Shown: positions 1-9,725, counted from the first letter of the stretch. The stretch: DNA of 64,000 nt from Rhodospirillales bacterium 24-66-33 (GCA_002281855.1 NCHQ01000015.1:1-64000), one strand, 5' to 3'. Translations and numbers: made by a program. The notes: generated from the letters alone by a model not told the origin.

Positions 1-1
1 C

Positions 2-304
2 AGCTACGATTTCAAGGGCGCGGGTCTTCCCGGCGTGATCTTCCTCGCGACGGCGACCTACGGCGGCAACTCGGTCAATCCCCAGACGCACACGTCGCTG
101 TCCAACAACTGGGAATACGATCTCGAGCTGGCGATCAAGGGCGACGCCCTGCCGAACGCGCCGGGTTGGCTGAAGCCGTTCAACCTGCGCAACCGCGTCG
201 CCTTCGTGGATCAGTACCTCAACAACACGGTCACCTCCTATACGGAGTACCGCGTGCAGCTGAACTACGAGCTGACCTGGAAGGGTCCGCGCCTTCGTCT
301 GTAA
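2..304 (+). CDS. OprD-like outer membrane porin, C-terminal fragment (cut by window start)
   Basis: The reading frame is open from the first bases of the window and ends at a TAA; the gene begins upstream. The 100 visible residues alternate in the manner of beta-barrel strands and are the end of a porin. Bases 1-79 are identical to 1595-1673 in the next gene, which is recognisable as an OprD-family porin, so this is the tail of a tandem paralogue. It keeps the last 74 residues that the downstream copy lacks, including the closing strands (ends in RLRL). Role by family: passive uptake of small solutes across the outer membrane; the substrate cannot be told. An interspersed palindromic repeat starts about 10 bp after the stop. 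Confidence 0.75.
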   Translation, partial: SYDFKGAGLPGVIFLATATYGGNSVNPQTHTSLSNNWEYDLELAIKGDALPNAPGWLKPFNLRNRVAFVDQYLNNTVTSYTEYRVQLNYELTWKGPRLRL

Positions 305-313
305 AGGCGCTAC

Positions 314-401
314 TGTCGCCCCGAGCGGAGCGAAGCACCTAACGGAATGCCCAGACGACTACGAGCCCGGCGTGCGATCCTTCGCTGCGCTCAGGACGAC
401 A
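314..401. repeat. 88-bp interspersed palindromic repeat, family 1, copy a
   Basis: The ends are inverted: TGTCGCCCCGAGCGGAGCGA on the left and the complement-like CTTCGCTGCGCTCAGGACGACA on the right form a long imperfect stem. The same arms occur at 10668-10754 and 25209-25296, and a right half occurs at 1674-1731. It sits directly after the porin stop, where a folded transcript could act as a terminator or 3' stabiliser. Confidence 0.8.
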
Positions 402-557
402 AAAGAGACTTCTCGACGCTCCCTAGAGCGTTCACGCCTCGAGTGAATCTTTCGGGATTTCCGAGCGGGCGAGAATGTAATGCTGCAACTGTCAAGGCTC
501 AGGATATGCTCACTTAACGTGACCCCCCTAAGAAACTCCCCCGGAGAGGGGAAGCCA

Positions 558-1739
558 ATGATGCGAACAGTGACGTCAGCTGGCAAGCCGGGCGGGCTGG
601 CATTGGCCCTGCTCGCGATGGCGCCGGTGCAATCCGCCTTTGCGCAGGAAAGCGCACCGCCCGCGGAGGCACCGACGTCCCGGCTCGGCGTGGAACTGCA
701 GCGCTTTCTCTACGATGAAGCGACAGCCGCCCTGCACCTGCGCAGCTACCTGTTCGACCGTCAGAACCAGAGGCCTCCCAGTTCGGCTGCCATCGTCACG
801 GGCGGCTGGGTCGGCCTGCAGACCGGATGGTTCTACGACACGCTGCAGCTCGGCGCCGTCGGTTACACGACCCAACCCCTCTGGGCACCGCAGGGCCGTA
901 TCACCACCTCCGACGGCACGTCGCTTCTCAAGCGCGGTGGATACGGCTTCTTCACCCTGGGCCAGGCCTACGCCTCGGCCCGCTGGAATAGACAGACGGC
1001 CACGGTCTTCCGGCAGATTGTCGACGAACTCGAGGTCAATCCACGCGACAATCGCGAGATCCCGCAGACGTTCGAGGCCTATGCGCTGCGCGGCGCGCTC
1101 GGGCCGGTCAACTACTTCGCGGGCTACGTGGCCGCCATGAAACCCCGCGACGACTCCGCCTTCATCAACATGGGCCAAGCAGCCGGCGCGTCGCACGTGA
1201 ACAAGGGCATGGGCCTCTTCAGCGTGAAGTACGGCAACATGAACGAGGTGCAGGTCCGCGCTTCGACGTATTATGTCCCGGATATCCTGTGGTCGAGCTA
1301 CGCCGATGTCGGCGGCACGATCAAGGTGAACGGGGATTTGCGCGTGCAACTCGCCGGCCAGTTCGCCGTGCAGGGCAGCAACGGCATGAACCTCCTCACC
1401 GGCCAGCCCTTCAGCACCTTCTGGGGCGGCTTCCGCGCCGATGCGTTCTGGGGGCCAATGGCCTTCCGCGTCTCCTATACCCAAATCGGCTCGGCCGCGG
1501 CCTGGCGCAACCCATACGGCATCTTCATCGGCTACAATAAGATGCAGTCGCTGGACTTCAACCGGGCCGGCGAAATGGCCGTGACCGCGGGCGCCAGCTA
1601 CGATTTCAAGGGCGCGGGTCTTCCCGGCGTGATCTTCCTCGCGACGGCGACCTACGGCGGCAACTCGGTCAATGGAACGACCGGACGACTACGTGGCTGG
1701 CGTGAGATCCTTCGCTGCGCTCAGGATGACAAAAGCTAG
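558..1739 (+). CDS. OprD-family porin with a replaced (truncated) C terminus
   Basis: 393 residues. The start is the first of two adjacent ATGs, behind GGAGAGGGG, and it gives a clean signal peptide (hydrophobic LALALLAMAPV, cleavage after about AFA, near residue 30). The body resembles OprD porins: the stretch DGTSLLKRGGYGFFTLGQAY and a later NPRDNREIPQTFEAYAL match conserved OprD regions. At residue 372 the frame leaves the porin and reads into a half copy of the family-1 repeat, ending 21 residues later at a TAG. The upstream paralogue has 74 more residues after the same point. Loss of the last strands and the terminal BAM-recognition signal probably prevents normal barrel assembly, so this may be a pseudogene or give a defective protein. 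Confidence 0.7.
   Translation: MMRTVTSAGKPGGLALALLAMAPVQSAFAQESAPPAEAPTSRLGVELQRFLYDEATAALHLRSYLFDRQNQRPPSSAAIVTGGWVGLQTGWFYDTLQLGAVGYTTQPLWAPQGRITTSDGTSLLKRGGYGFFTLGQAYASARWNRQTATVFRQIVDELEVNPRDNREIPQTFEAYALRGALGPVNYFAGYVAAMKPRDDSAFINMGQAAGASHVNKGMGLFSVKYGNMNEVQVRASTYYVPDILWSSYADVGGTIKVNGDLRVQLAGQFAVQGSNGMNLLTGQPFSTFWGGFRADAFWGPMAFRVSYTQIGSAAAWRNPYGIFIGYNKMQSLDFNRAGEMAVTAGASYDFKGAGLPGVIFLATATYGGNSVNGTTGRLRGWREILRCAQDDKS
1674..1731. repeat. Family-1 palindromic repeat, right half only (copy b), inside the porin frame
   Basis: Matches bases 344-401 of copy a with about eight differences, but the left arm is missing. It is joined directly to porin codon 372 and codes for the abnormal C-terminal tail. 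The junction lies where 264 bp (porin end plus left repeat arm) would have to be removed from an arrangement like that at 1-401. Confidence 0.8.
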
Positions 1740-2929
1740 ACGACTTTGCCGTCGCGCATCTCGGCGATGTCGGCGTCGGAATAGCCGGCTTCCTTCAGCA
1801 CCTCGTCGGTGTGCTGGCCGAGCGTGGCCGGCGGGCGGTCGATCGAGCCGCCGCCATGTTCCAGACGGAAGCCCGAGCCGACGACCTTGATGGGACCATG
1901 CTCGGTCTCGACGGTCTGCAGCACCGTGCGGTGCTTGAACAGGTCGAGCTGCGCGGTCTCCGGGATGCTGTGGACGCGGCCCGCCGGCACGTCGGCCTTG
2001 GCGAAGCGCTCGATCCAGGTGGCCGAGTCCTCGGTCTTCATCGCGCCTTCGACGATCTCGTGCAGGGCGGTGTTGTTGGCGATGCGCGTGCCCCAGTCGA
2101 CGAAGCGCGGATCGTCCAGCACCTCCTCGCGGCCCAGCACCTTCATCAGGCGCTTGAACTGCGGATCGGTCATGACGGCCAGCACGATCCAGCCGTCCTT
2201 CGTCTTGAAGAGGTTGCCCGTGGGCTTGCGCGTCACCGACAGGTTGGCGGCCTGGCCATGGACACGGCCGGTCATCATGTGCTCGGTGAACTGCTGGGCG
2301 AGATAGCCCATCACGGCGTCGATCATGGCGACGTCGACGAGCTGGCCCGTGCCGGTGTGCGTGCGCTGGTACAGCGCCGAGGCGATGCCCAGCGCCGCGG
2401 TCGCGCCCGACATCACATCGGCGCCGGCGAAGCCCACCCGCGTGGGGCCGTTGTTCTCGAAGCCGGTAATCGACATCAGGCCCGACATGGCCTGGATCAT
2501 GCCGTCGAAGGCCGCGGTCTTGGACTCAGGCCCGACCTGGCCGAAGCCCGACACGGCGCAATAGATCAGCCTGGGATTGATCTTCTTCAGCGTCTCGTAG
2601 CCGATGCCGAGCTTGTCCATCACGCCCGGCCGGAAATTTTCGACGACCACATCCGCGGTCTCGACCAGGCGCTTGACGACCTCGATCGCCTTGGGCTGCT
2701 TGAGGTCGAGGGTGATCGACCGCTTGTTGCCGTTCACCGCGACCCACGGAGCCGCCAGGCCACGCTTCTCCCAGTCGTTGGACCGGGTGCCGAAGCGCAT
2801 GTCGTCGCCTTCGCGCGACTCGATCTTGACCACGTCGGCGCCGAGCAGGGCGAGCTGGTAGGAGCTGTAGGGCCCCGCCAGCACGCGCGTGAAATCGACG
2901 ACCTTTACGCCCGTAAACGGCTTACTCAT
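1736..2929 (-). CDS. CaiB/BaiF (family III) CoA transferase
   Basis: 397 residues, a usual length for the family. It would move CoA between a carboxylic acid and an acyl-CoA in the cytoplasm; the substrate is unknown. The N terminus VKVVDFTRVLAGPYSSYQLA and LLGADVVKIESREGDD are the family's Rossmann-like opening, followed by NKRSITLDLK, VVENFRPGVMDKLGI and IYCAVSGFGQVGP, all hallmark blocks. It starts at ATG 9 bp after the GrdB-like gene with GAGG upstream, so the two are one operon. Its stop overlaps the truncated porin's stop by 3 bp on the opposite strand. Confidence 0.9.
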   Translation of the reverse strand: MSKPFTGVKVVDFTRVLAGPYSSYQLALLGADVVKIESREGDDMRFGTRSNDWEKRGLAAPWVAVNGNKRSITLDLKQPKAIEVVKRLVETADVVVENFRPGVMDKLGIGYETLKKINPRLIYCAVSGFGQVGPESKTAAFDGMIQAMSGLMSITGFENNGPTRVGFAGADVMSGATAALGIASALYQRTHTGTGQLVDVAMIDAVMGYLAQQFTEHMMTGRVHGQAANLSVTRKPTGNLFKTKDGWIVLAVMTDPQFKRLMKVLGREEVLDDPRFVDWGTRIANNTALHEIVEGAMKTEDSATWIERFAKADVPAGRVHSIPETAQLDLFKHRTVLQTVETEHGPIKVVGSGFRLEHGGGSIDRPPATLGQHTDEVLKEAGYSDADIAEMRDGKVV

Positions 2930-2938
2930 CGGAGAACC

Positions 2939-3865
2939 TCAGGCGACGCCGGCTTTTTGACGCTGGCCGAGAGCGACCTGCTTGATCTTGTCGAATTCGG
3001 CCCGCCGCTTGGCGATCTCTTCGGCGCTCATGCGCGAGATATTGTTGTAGTCGTTCTTCCAGTCGCCATCCTCGGTCCAGCGCAGCGGCGACTGAACCGT
3101 CGTGCGCGGGCCGACGGCGCTTTCGAGCACACGCAGCGCCAGGTCGAGCGTGAAGGCCTGGGTGTCGGGCTCGTGCGGCTTGCCGCACGCATTGCCGAGC
3201 GGGAAGTCGCTGAACAGGAAGCGCGGCGCGCCGGCAAGCTCGACGATGTCCTTGGCGCAGCCCATGACGACCGTGGGGATGCCGTTGCGTTCGAGGTGGC
3301 GGGCGACCAAGGTCGAGGTCTGGTGGCAGACCGGGCAGTTCGGCACGATCACCGCCGCATCGACGCCGTCCTCACGGCACCGGGCGAGGATCTCGGGAGC
3401 ATCGGTTTCCAGGGTCACGCGCTGGCTGCGATTGGTCGGGGCGCCGTGGAAGCGCTTGGCCAGCTTGAAGCGGCCCTGCCCCGCCAGCTTGCGCATCAGC
3501 GGCAGCGGGAACCAGGTGTTGCTGTCGGTCGCCGTCGTGTGCTTGCGATCGTAGCCGATATGGCTGATGCGCATATCGTGGTCGACCGCCGTGTCGCCGG
3601 AGAGCACGGCGTAATACTTGGCAGCGGCGTTGTAGAGCGCGCCCGGACCCTGGTCGCCCTTGTCGGGCTGGTAGGGCGCCGCCGTCGAGATCAGCGTCAC
3701 CGTGCTGTCCTTCAACGGCTTCTTCAGCGGGGTGAAGGGCGCATCGACATAGTGGGCCCAGCGGTAGGGATTGTCGTAGCCCAGCGCGAGGTAATACTCG
3801 CGGGTGCGGCGCATGTATTCGAGGGGCGTGTCGAAATCGGGCGCGAAATTCATCGTGTCGGTCAT
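2939..3865 (-). CDS. GrdB-like (glycine/sarcosine/betaine reductase selenoprotein B family) protein without selenocysteine
   Basis: 308 residues from the ATG giving MTDTMNFAPDFDTP; a longer frame exists upstream but has no homology-like content. The part around residues 160-205 (ILARCREDGVDAAVIV, then NCPVCHQT and GIPTVVMGCAKDIVE) resembles the active-site region of the GrdB/PrdB reductase family, where a Sec or Cys sits near the Thr-containing loop. Here C177 and C180 form a plain CxxC; there is no in-frame UGA. Aerobic bacteria carry such proteins with unproven roles, so a reductive cleavage reaction is only inferred. It is the first gene of an operon with a CoA transferase. Confidence 0.65.
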   Translation of the reverse strand: MTDTMNFAPDFDTPLEYMRRTREYYLALGYDNPYRWAHYVDAPFTPLKKPLKDSTVTLISTAAPYQPDKGDQGPGALYNAAAKYYAVLSGDTAVDHDMRISHIGYDRKHTTATDSNTWFPLPLMRKLAGQGRFKLAKRFHGAPTNRSQRVTLETDAPEILARCREDGVDAAVIVPNCPVCHQTSTLVARHLERNGIPTVVMGCAKDIVELAGAPRFLFSDFPLGNACGKPHEPDTQAFTLDLALRVLESAVGPRTTVQSPLRWTEDGDWKNDYNNISRMSAEEIAKRRAEFDKIKQVALGQRQKAGVA

Positions 3866-4044
3866 GCGAGAAACCTGAACCCGCCAATGCTTCAAGTCAA
3901 ATTCGCAGGGCGGCTGTCCGCTCCCGCGAACCTGTAAGAAGACGGCGGCTAACCTGACCCCGATGTAACCCGCCGGCCATAGTGCCGCCCAACTCCCTCG
4001 CGCTATATATGAAGCGAGATGAGTCAAGCTGGGGAGCGCATCGC

Positions 4045-5898
4045 ATGGCGATCAGACGGCGCAGCGTATTGGCGGGCGGCGCGGCCCTTTGGGTCGGCGC
4101 GCCGGCGATTCTGCGGGCCCAGACCCCGGCTCCGGCGGGCAAGGTCAACGTCAATCACGGTTTCGCCATGCACGGCGAACCCAAATACAAGGCCGATGCC
4201 GGCCCGCCCGACTACCTCAATCCCGAGGCCCCGAAGGGCGGCACCGTGCGGCTCGGCGCCCGCGGCACCTTCGATTCGCTGCACCCTTTCATCGTGAAGA
4301 GCGTGCCGGCGGCCGGCATCACCCAGATCTGGGACACGCTCTGCTGGAACTCGCGCGACGAGGCCTCGACCGAATACGGGCTGATCGCCGAGACGATCGA
4401 ATGGCCGGACGACCGGTCCTGGGTGGCTTTCAACCTGAGGCCGCAGGCCCGCTGGCACGACGGCAGCCCGATCACCGTCGAGGACGTCATCTTCAGCCTC
4501 GACATCCTGAAGGCGAAGGGCGCGCCCAACTATGCATTCTACTACCACGACGTCCTGAAGGCGGAAAAAGTCGGCGACCGCAAGGTTCTGTTCAGCTTCC
4601 GCGACAACACCAACAAGGAGCTGCCGCTGATCGTCGGCCAGCTTCCCGTCCTGCCATCCAAATGGTGGGCGAGCCGCGACTTCGAGAAGGTGTCGCTCGA
4701 GATCCCGCTCGGCAGCGGCCCCTACAAGGTCGATTCCTTCGACGTCGGCCGCTCGATCTCCTACCGCCGCGTTCCCGACTGGTGGGCGAAGGACCTCTGG
4801 ATGAATCGCGGGCGCAACAATTTCGACGTGCTCCGCTACGAATACTATCGCGACGTGACCGTGCAGTTCGAGGCGTTCAAGGCGGGCGATCTCGATGTCC
4901 GTCAGGAGAACATCGCGCGCAACTGGGCGACGGCCTACGACATTCCGGCGGTGCGCGACGGCCGCATCCAGCGCGCCGAGATCCCGCACGAGCTGCCGAC
5001 CGGCATGCAGTGCTTCGCCTTCAACACGCGCCGCGACTATTTCAAGGACAAGCGCGTGCGCGAGGCGATCGGCACGATGTTCGACTTCGCCTGGGCCAAC
5101 AAGAATCTGTTCTACGGGATGTACAAGCGGAACATCTCGTTCTTCGGCAATTCCGAGCTCGCCTCGTCGGGCCTGCCGACGGCGGCGGAGCTGAAGTACC
5201 TCGAACCGCTGCGCGGCAAGATCCCCGAGGAGGTCTTCACCAAGGAATTCAAGCTTCCCGAATCCGACGGCACCGGCAACGTCCGCGAGCTGGCGCGGCG
5301 CGCACTGTCGCTGCTCAAGCAAGCGGGTTGGGAGATCAAGGACGGCAAGATGACGGAGACGAAGACGGGCAGGAAGCTCGCCTTCGAGATGCTCCTGAAC
5401 GATGCCAGTTTCGAGAGGGTCGTGCTGCCCTACAAGCAAAACCTCGAGCGCATCGGCATCGACATGACCGTGCGCACGGTCGACACCGCTCAGTTCAAGC
5501 GCCGCGAGGACGAGTTCGACTACGACATGATGGTCGAGGGCTTCGGCCAGTCGCTGTCGCCGGGCAACGAGCAGCGCGACTTCTGGGGCTCGAAGGCGGC
5601 CGACACGCCGGGCAGCCGCAATTCGCTGGGCGTCAAGGACGCCGCCATCGATTCGCTGATCGACACGCTGATCGCGGCCCCCGACCGCGAGAGCCTGATC
5701 GCCGTCACCCGGGCGCTCGACCGCGTGCTGCTCTGGAGCAATTTCGTGGTGCCCAACTGGCACAACAACAAGGTGTTCGTCGCCTACTGGAACCGTTTCG
5801 CCCGTCCGGAGAAGAGCGCCCGCTATGCGCCCTTCGCCTTCGACACCTGGTGGATCGACGAAGCCAAGGACCGCGCCCTTCAGCGCGAAAGGAAGTAG
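4045..5898 (+). CDS. yejA: Peptide ABC transporter periplasmic binding protein, YejA type
   Basis: 617 residues, as expected for the long YejA/SBP family 5 branch. The start MAIRRRSVLAGGAALW follows GGGGAGC and gives a Tat-like signal peptide with an RRRS pair, cleaved around AQT. Downstream blocks are typical of family-5 binding proteins: TFDSLHPFIVKS, WDTLCWNSRDEASTEYGLIA, WHDGSPITVEDVIFS and GSGPYKVDSFDVGRSI. It would capture oligopeptides (or microcin C-like peptides, as in E. coli) in the periplasm. First gene of a yejABEF-type operon, 15 bp before the first permease. Confidence 0.9.
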   Translation: MAIRRRSVLAGGAALWVGAPAILRAQTPAPAGKVNVNHGFAMHGEPKYKADAGPPDYLNPEAPKGGTVRLGARGTFDSLHPFIVKSVPAAGITQIWDTLCWNSRDEASTEYGLIAETIEWPDDRSWVAFNLRPQARWHDGSPITVEDVIFSLDILKAKGAPNYAFYYHDVLKAEKVGDRKVLFSFRDNTNKELPLIVGQLPVLPSKWWASRDFEKVSLEIPLGSGPYKVDSFDVGRSISYRRVPDWWAKDLWMNRGRNNFDVLRYEYYRDVTVQFEAFKAGDLDVRQENIARNWATAYDIPAVRDGRIQRAEIPHELPTGMQCFAFNTRRDYFKDKRVREAIGTMFDFAWANKNLFYGMYKRNISFFGNSELASSGLPTAAELKYLEPLRGKIPEEVFTKEFKLPESDGTGNVRELARRALSLLKQAGWEIKDGKMTETKTGRKLAFEMLLNDASFERVVLPYKQNLERIGIDMTVRTVDTAQFKRREDEFDYDMMVEGFGQSLSPGNEQRDFWGSKAADTPGSRNSLGVKDAAIDSLIDTLIAAPDRESLIAVTRALDRVLLWSNFVVPNWHNNKVFVAYWNRFARPEKSARYAPFAFDTWWIDEAKDRALQRERK

Positions 5899-5913
5899 GC
5901 GTCCGGCCGCTCC

Positions 5914-7017
5914 ATGATCGCCTACATCCTGCGACGTCTCATGCTGGTGGTGCCGACCCTGTTCGGCATCATGGTGGTCAACTTCTTCATCATCCAGGCC
6001 GCGCCCGGCGGCCCGGTCGAACAGATGCTGTCCCAGATCCAGGGCACGGCGGTCGACGCGACGGAGCGCTTCTCCGGCAGTTCCAGCGGCGGCGAGACGC
6101 TGCGCAAATCGGCGGCGGATACGTCGGATGGGTCCGGCACCTATCGCGGTGCCCGCGGCCTGCCGCGCGAACTGATCGAGCGTATCGAGAAGATGTACGG
6201 CTTCGACAAGCCGCTCGGCGAGCGCTTCGTGCTGATGATGAAGAACTACCTCGTCTTCGATTTCGGCGAGAGCTTCTTCCGCAACAAGCGCGTCGTCGAT
6301 CTCATCATCGAGAAGATGCCGGTGTCGATTTCGCTCGGCCTCTGGACGACGCTGCTGATCTACATGGTGTCGATCCCGCTCGGCATCGCCAAGGCGGTGC
6401 GCGACGGGTCGCGCTTCGACGTGTCGACCTCAACCACCCTGATCGTGCTGAACGCCATCCCGGGGTTCCTGTTCGCGCTCCTGCTCGTGGTGCTGTTCGC
6501 CGGCGGCGGCTACTTCAAGTGGTTCCCCCTGCGCGGCCTCGTCTCCGACGACTGGAGCTCGCTCGGGCCCATCGACAAGGTGCTCGACTATTTCTGGCAC
6601 ATGGCGCTGCCGATCGGCGCCATGGTGATCGGCGGCTTCGCGACGCTCACCTTCCTCACGAAGAACTCCTTCCTCGAGGAGATCCACAAGCAATATGTGC
6701 TGACCGCCCGCGCCAAGGGCCTGGTCGAGCGCCGCGTGCTCTACGGCCACGTCTTCCGCAATGCCATGCTGATCGTGATCGCGGGCTTTCCCGCGGCCTT
6801 CATCGGCGTGTTGTTCACCGGCTCGCTGCTGATCGAGGTGATCTTCTCGCTCGACGGGATCGGCCTGCTGGGCTTCGAGGCGGCGCTGAACCGCGACTAT
6901 CCGATCATGTTCGGCACGCTCTACTTCTTCGGCCTGATCGGCCTCGTGATGGGGATCCTGGGCGACATCATGTACACGGTGGTCGACCCCCGGATCGATT
7001 TCGAGGGACGTTCCTGA
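5914..7017 (+). CDS. yejB: Peptide ABC transporter permease, YejB type
   Basis: 367 residues. An N-terminal membrane helix ([20 protein letters not shown], near residues 4-23) is followed by a periplasmic stretch that is characteristically long in YejB, then five more helices in the second half. The coupling loop is visible as [16 protein letters not shown] around residue 253. It pairs with the next permease to form the inner membrane channel. The stop TGA shares its last base with the ATG of the next gene, implying translational coupling. Confidence 0.92.
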   Translation: MIAYILRRLMLVVPTLFGIMVVNFFIIQAAPGGPVEQMLSQIQGTAVDATERFSGSSSGGETLRKSAADTSDGSGTYRGARGLPRELIERIEKMYGFDKPLGERFVLMMKNYLVFDFGESFFRNKRVVDLIIEKMPVSISLGLWTTLLIYMVSIPLGIAKAVRDGSRFDVSTSTTLIVLNAIPGFLFALLLVVLFAGGGYFKWFPLRGLVSDDWSSLGPIDKVLDYFWHMALPIGAMVIGGFATLTFLTKNSFLEEIHKQYVLTARAKGLVERRVLYGHVFRNAMLIVIAGFPAAFIGVLFTGSLLIEVIFSLDGIGLLGFEAALNRDYPIMFGTLYFFGLIGLVMGILGDIMYTVVDPRIDFEGRS

Positions 7018-8036
7018 TGAACCCGATGAACCGGCGCCGGCTCGCGGCCTTCCGCGCCAGCAAGCGCGGCATGATCTCGCTGGCGATCTTCGGGACGCTG
7101 TTCTTCGTTTCTCTGTTCGCCGAGCTGCTGGCCAACGACAAGCCGATTCTGATCCGCTACGACGGCGCCTTCTACTCGCCCATGGTGAGGGACTATCCCG
7201 AGACGACCTTCGGCGGGGACTTTCCCACCAACACCGTCTACTCCGATCCGGAAGTGCAGAAGCTGATCGAGGACAAGGGCTGGATCCTCTGGCCGCCGAT
7301 CCCCTACAGCTACGACACGGTGCTGAAGGGCGAGGGCCGGACGACCCTACAGCCGCCCTCGCGGGAGCACTGGCTGGGTACCGACGACAGCGGCCGCGAC
7401 GTGATGGCCCGCCTCATCTACGGGTTCCGCATCTCCGTCCTGTTCGGACTGGCCCTCACCGTGGCCAGCACGGTGATCGGCATCGCCGCCGGCGCCGTGC
7501 AAGGCTATTTCGGCGGCGTGGTCGACCTCCTGATGCAGCGCTTCCTCGAAATCTGGTCGAGCTTGCCCACCCTCTACCTGCTGATCATCCTGGCGAGCTT
7601 CATCCAGCCGGGCTTCTGGGTCCTGCTGGGCATCATGCTGCTGTTCAGCTGGATGGCGCTGGTCGGGCTGGTGCGCGCCGAATTCCTGCGCGGCCGCAAC
7701 TTCGACTATGTCCGCGCCGCCCGCGCCCTGGGTATGATGGACGCGCGCATCATGTACCGGCACATCCTCCCCAACGCGATGACGGCCAGCCTGACCTTCC
7801 TGCCCTTCATCCTGGCGGGTTCGGTCACGACGCTGACCTCGCTCGACTTCCTGGGCTTCGGCCTGCCGGTGGGTTCGCCCTCGCTCGGCGAGCTGCTGCT
7901 GCAGGGCAAGAACAACCTCACCGCCCCCTGGCTCGCCTTCACCGGCTTCTTCGTGATCGCCCTCATGCTCTCGCTGCTGGTGTTCATCGGCGAAGCGGTG
8001 CGCGACGCCTTCAACCCGCGCAAGGTGCTGGCATGA
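7017..8036 (+). CDS. yejE: Peptide ABC transporter permease, YejE type
   Basis: 339 residues from the ATG overlapping the yejB stop. A first helix (MISLAIFGTLFFVSLFAELL) is followed by a roughly 100-residue periplasmic insert ending in HWLGTDDSGRDVMARLIYG, which is the DppC/OppC-type signature before the permease core. The coupling loop is RNFDYVRAARALGMMDARIM. The last four bases (ATGA) overlap the ATPase start. An in-frame reading from the 5' direction runs through from inside yejA but is only a shadow. Confidence 0.92.
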   Translation: MNPMNRRRLAAFRASKRGMISLAIFGTLFFVSLFAELLANDKPILIRYDGAFYSPMVRDYPETTFGGDFPTNTVYSDPEVQKLIEDKGWILWPPIPYSYDTVLKGEGRTTLQPPSREHWLGTDDSGRDVMARLIYGFRISVLFGLALTVASTVIGIAAGAVQGYFGGVVDLLMQRFLEIWSSLPTLYLLIILASFIQPGFWVLLGIMLLFSWMALVGLVRAEFLRGRNFDYVRAARALGMMDARIMYRHILPNAMTASLTFLPFILAGSVTTLTSLDFLGFGLPVGSPSLGELLLQGKNNLTAPWLAFTGFFVIALMLSLLVFIGEAVRDAFNPRKVLA

Positions 8037-9667
8037 GCGAGCCCCTCCTGCTCGAGGTCAGGGACCTCTCCGTGAATTTCGGCACCGGCGACAAGGCCGT
8101 CCGCGCGGTCCGCGGCGTCAGCTTCGATATCGGGCGCGGCGAAACCGTCGCGCTGGTGGGCGAATCGGGCTCCGGCAAGTCGGTAACGGCGCTGTCGGTG
8201 CTGCAGCTGCTCGCCTATCCGTCCGCCAGCCATCCCACGGGCAGCATCCGCTTCCAGGGCAAGGAGCTGGTCGGCGCCTCGACGCGCGAGCTGCTGGCGG
8301 TGCGCGGCAACCGCATCTCCATGATCTTCCAGGAGCCGATGACCTCGCTCAACCCGCTGCACACGATCGAGCGGCAGGTGAACGAGGTGCTGATCCTGCA
8401 CAAGGGCCTGTCGCGCGAGGCGGCGCGCAAGCGCACGCTCGAACTGCTCGACCAGGTCGGCATTCCCGATGCGGCCAACCGGCTCGACGCCTATCCGCAC
8501 CAGCTCTCGGGCGGCCAGCGCCAGAGGGTGATGATCGCCATGGCGCTCGCCAACGAGCCCGACCTGCTGATCGCCGACGAACCCACGACGGCACTCGACG
8601 TCACGATCCAGGCGCAGATCCTGAAGCTGCTGAAATCGCTGCAGGCGCGCTACGGCATGGCGCTGTTGTTCATCACCCACGACCTCGGCATCGTGCGCAA
8701 GATGGCCGACCGGGTGTGTGTGATGACCAAGGGCCAGATCGTCGAGCAGGGTCCGGTCGCCGAGGTCTTCGACCGGCCGCAGCACAGCTACACCCAGCAT
8801 CTCCTGTCGGCCGAGCCCAAGGGCCGTCCGGCGGCGGCCGATCCGGCGGCGCCGGAGATCCTGCGGCTCGACGATCTCAAGGTGCACTTTCCGATCCGGC
8901 GCGGCGTGATGCGCCGCACGGTCGGTCACGTGAAGGCGGTCGATGGCGTCAGCCTCGCGCTGCGCGAGGGCCACACGATCGGCCTGGTCGGCGAATCGGG
9001 CTCGGGCAAGACAACCCTGGGCCTCGCCCTGCTCCGCCTCGAACGCAGCGAGGGCGGCATCCGGTTCGACGGCCGCGACCTGCAGGGGCTCGGCCAGCGC
9101 GAGCTGCGCCCGATGCGCCGCGAAATGCAGATCGTCTTCCAGGATCCGTTCAGCTCGCTCAGCCCGCGCATGTCGGTCGGCGAGATCGTGGGCGAGGGAC
9201 TCGAGGTTCACCGGATCGGCACGAAGGAGGAGCGCAGCACCCTGATCGACCAGGTCCTGCGCGAGGTCGGCCTCGATCCGTCGAGCCGCGAACGCTACCC
9301 GCACGAATTCTCCGGCGGCCAGCGCCAGCGCATCTCGATCGCCCGCGCCCTGGTCCTGAAGCCGCGGCTGATCGTGCTCGACGAGCCGACCTCGGCGCTC
9401 GACATGAGTGTCCAGGCGCAGATCGTCGATCTGCTGCGCGACCTCCAGCAGCGCCACAAGCTTGCCTATCTTTTCATCAGCCACGATCTCAAGGTCGTGC
9501 GGGCACTGGCCGACGAGGTCGTCGTCCTGCGTCACGGCAAGGTGGTCGAGCGCGGACCGGCGACGCAGATCTTCGAGGCGCCGCAGACTCCTTACACGCA
9601 GGCGCTCATCGCCGCGGCCTTCAATCTCGAAGCGATTGGCGCCGACAGCCGGGTCGTCGCCTCCTAA
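8033..9667 (+). CDS. yejF: Peptide ABC transporter, duplicated ATP-binding protein, YejF type
   Basis: 544 residues containing two complete ABC cassettes in one chain. Cassette 1 has GESGSGKS (residues 43-50), LSGGQRQRV and [12 protein letters not shown]; cassette 2 has a second [17 protein letters not shown] and [12 protein letters not shown]. Each ends with the oligopeptide-transporter C-terminal extension (QHSYTQHLL and QTPYTQALI). It hydrolyses ATP on the cytoplasmic face to drive peptide import through YejB/YejE. Overlaps yejE by 4 bp and completes the operon. Confidence 0.93.
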   Translation: MSEPLLLEVRDLSVNFGTGDKAVRAVRGVSFDIGRGETVALVGESGSGKSVTALSVLQLLAYPSASHPTGSIRFQGKELVGASTRELLAVRGNRISMIFQEPMTSLNPLHTIERQVNEVLILHKGLSREAARKRTLELLDQVGIPDAANRLDAYPHQLSGGQRQRVMIAMALANEPDLLIADEPTTALDVTIQAQILKLLKSLQARYGMALLFITHDLGIVRKMADRVCVMTKGQIVEQGPVAEVFDRPQHSYTQHLLSAEPKGRPAAADPAAPEILRLDDLKVHFPIRRGVMRRTVGHVKAVDGVSLALREGHTIGLVGESGSGKTTLGLALLRLERSEGGIRFDGRDLQGLGQRELRPMRREMQIVFQDPFSSLSPRMSVGEIVGEGLEVHRIGTKEERSTLIDQVLREVGLDPSSRERYPHEFSGGQRQRISIARALVLKPRLIVLDEPTSALDMSVQAQIVDLLRDLQQRHKLAYLFISHDLKVVRALADEVVVLRHGKVVERGPATQIFEAPQTPYTQALIAAAFNLEAIGADSRVVAS

Positions 9668-9725
9668 TCGGCAGGAAAGAGCGAACGGGGCTCGACCCGG
9701 CGAGTCCGTCCCAGTAAAAGACCGA

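Noticed and set aside
3320..3420. Possible selenocysteine (UGA) site in the GrdB-like gene
   Set aside because: The frame is open throughout and the relevant positions are Cys; no UGA occurs in frame.
1811..3937. Long plus-strand open frame (708 codons) opposite the CoA transferase and GrdB-like genes
   Set aside because: It mirrors the codon bias of GC-rich genes on the other strand. It is rich in His/Arg/Ala with no domain, and has no start signal.
4024..5763. Long minus-strand frame (579 codons) opposite yejA
   Set aside because: Antisense shadow of a well-supported gene; composition (Asp/Arg/Val/Ala only) is not protein-like.
4089..8036. Single plus-strand frame of 1315 codons spanning yejA to yejE
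   Set aside because: Only the last 339 codons (from 7017) code for protein; the rest is the wrong frame of yejA and yejB.
7706..9535. Long minus-strand frame (609 codons) opposite yejE/yejF
   Set aside because: Antisense shadow; the plus strand has two complete ABC cassettes.
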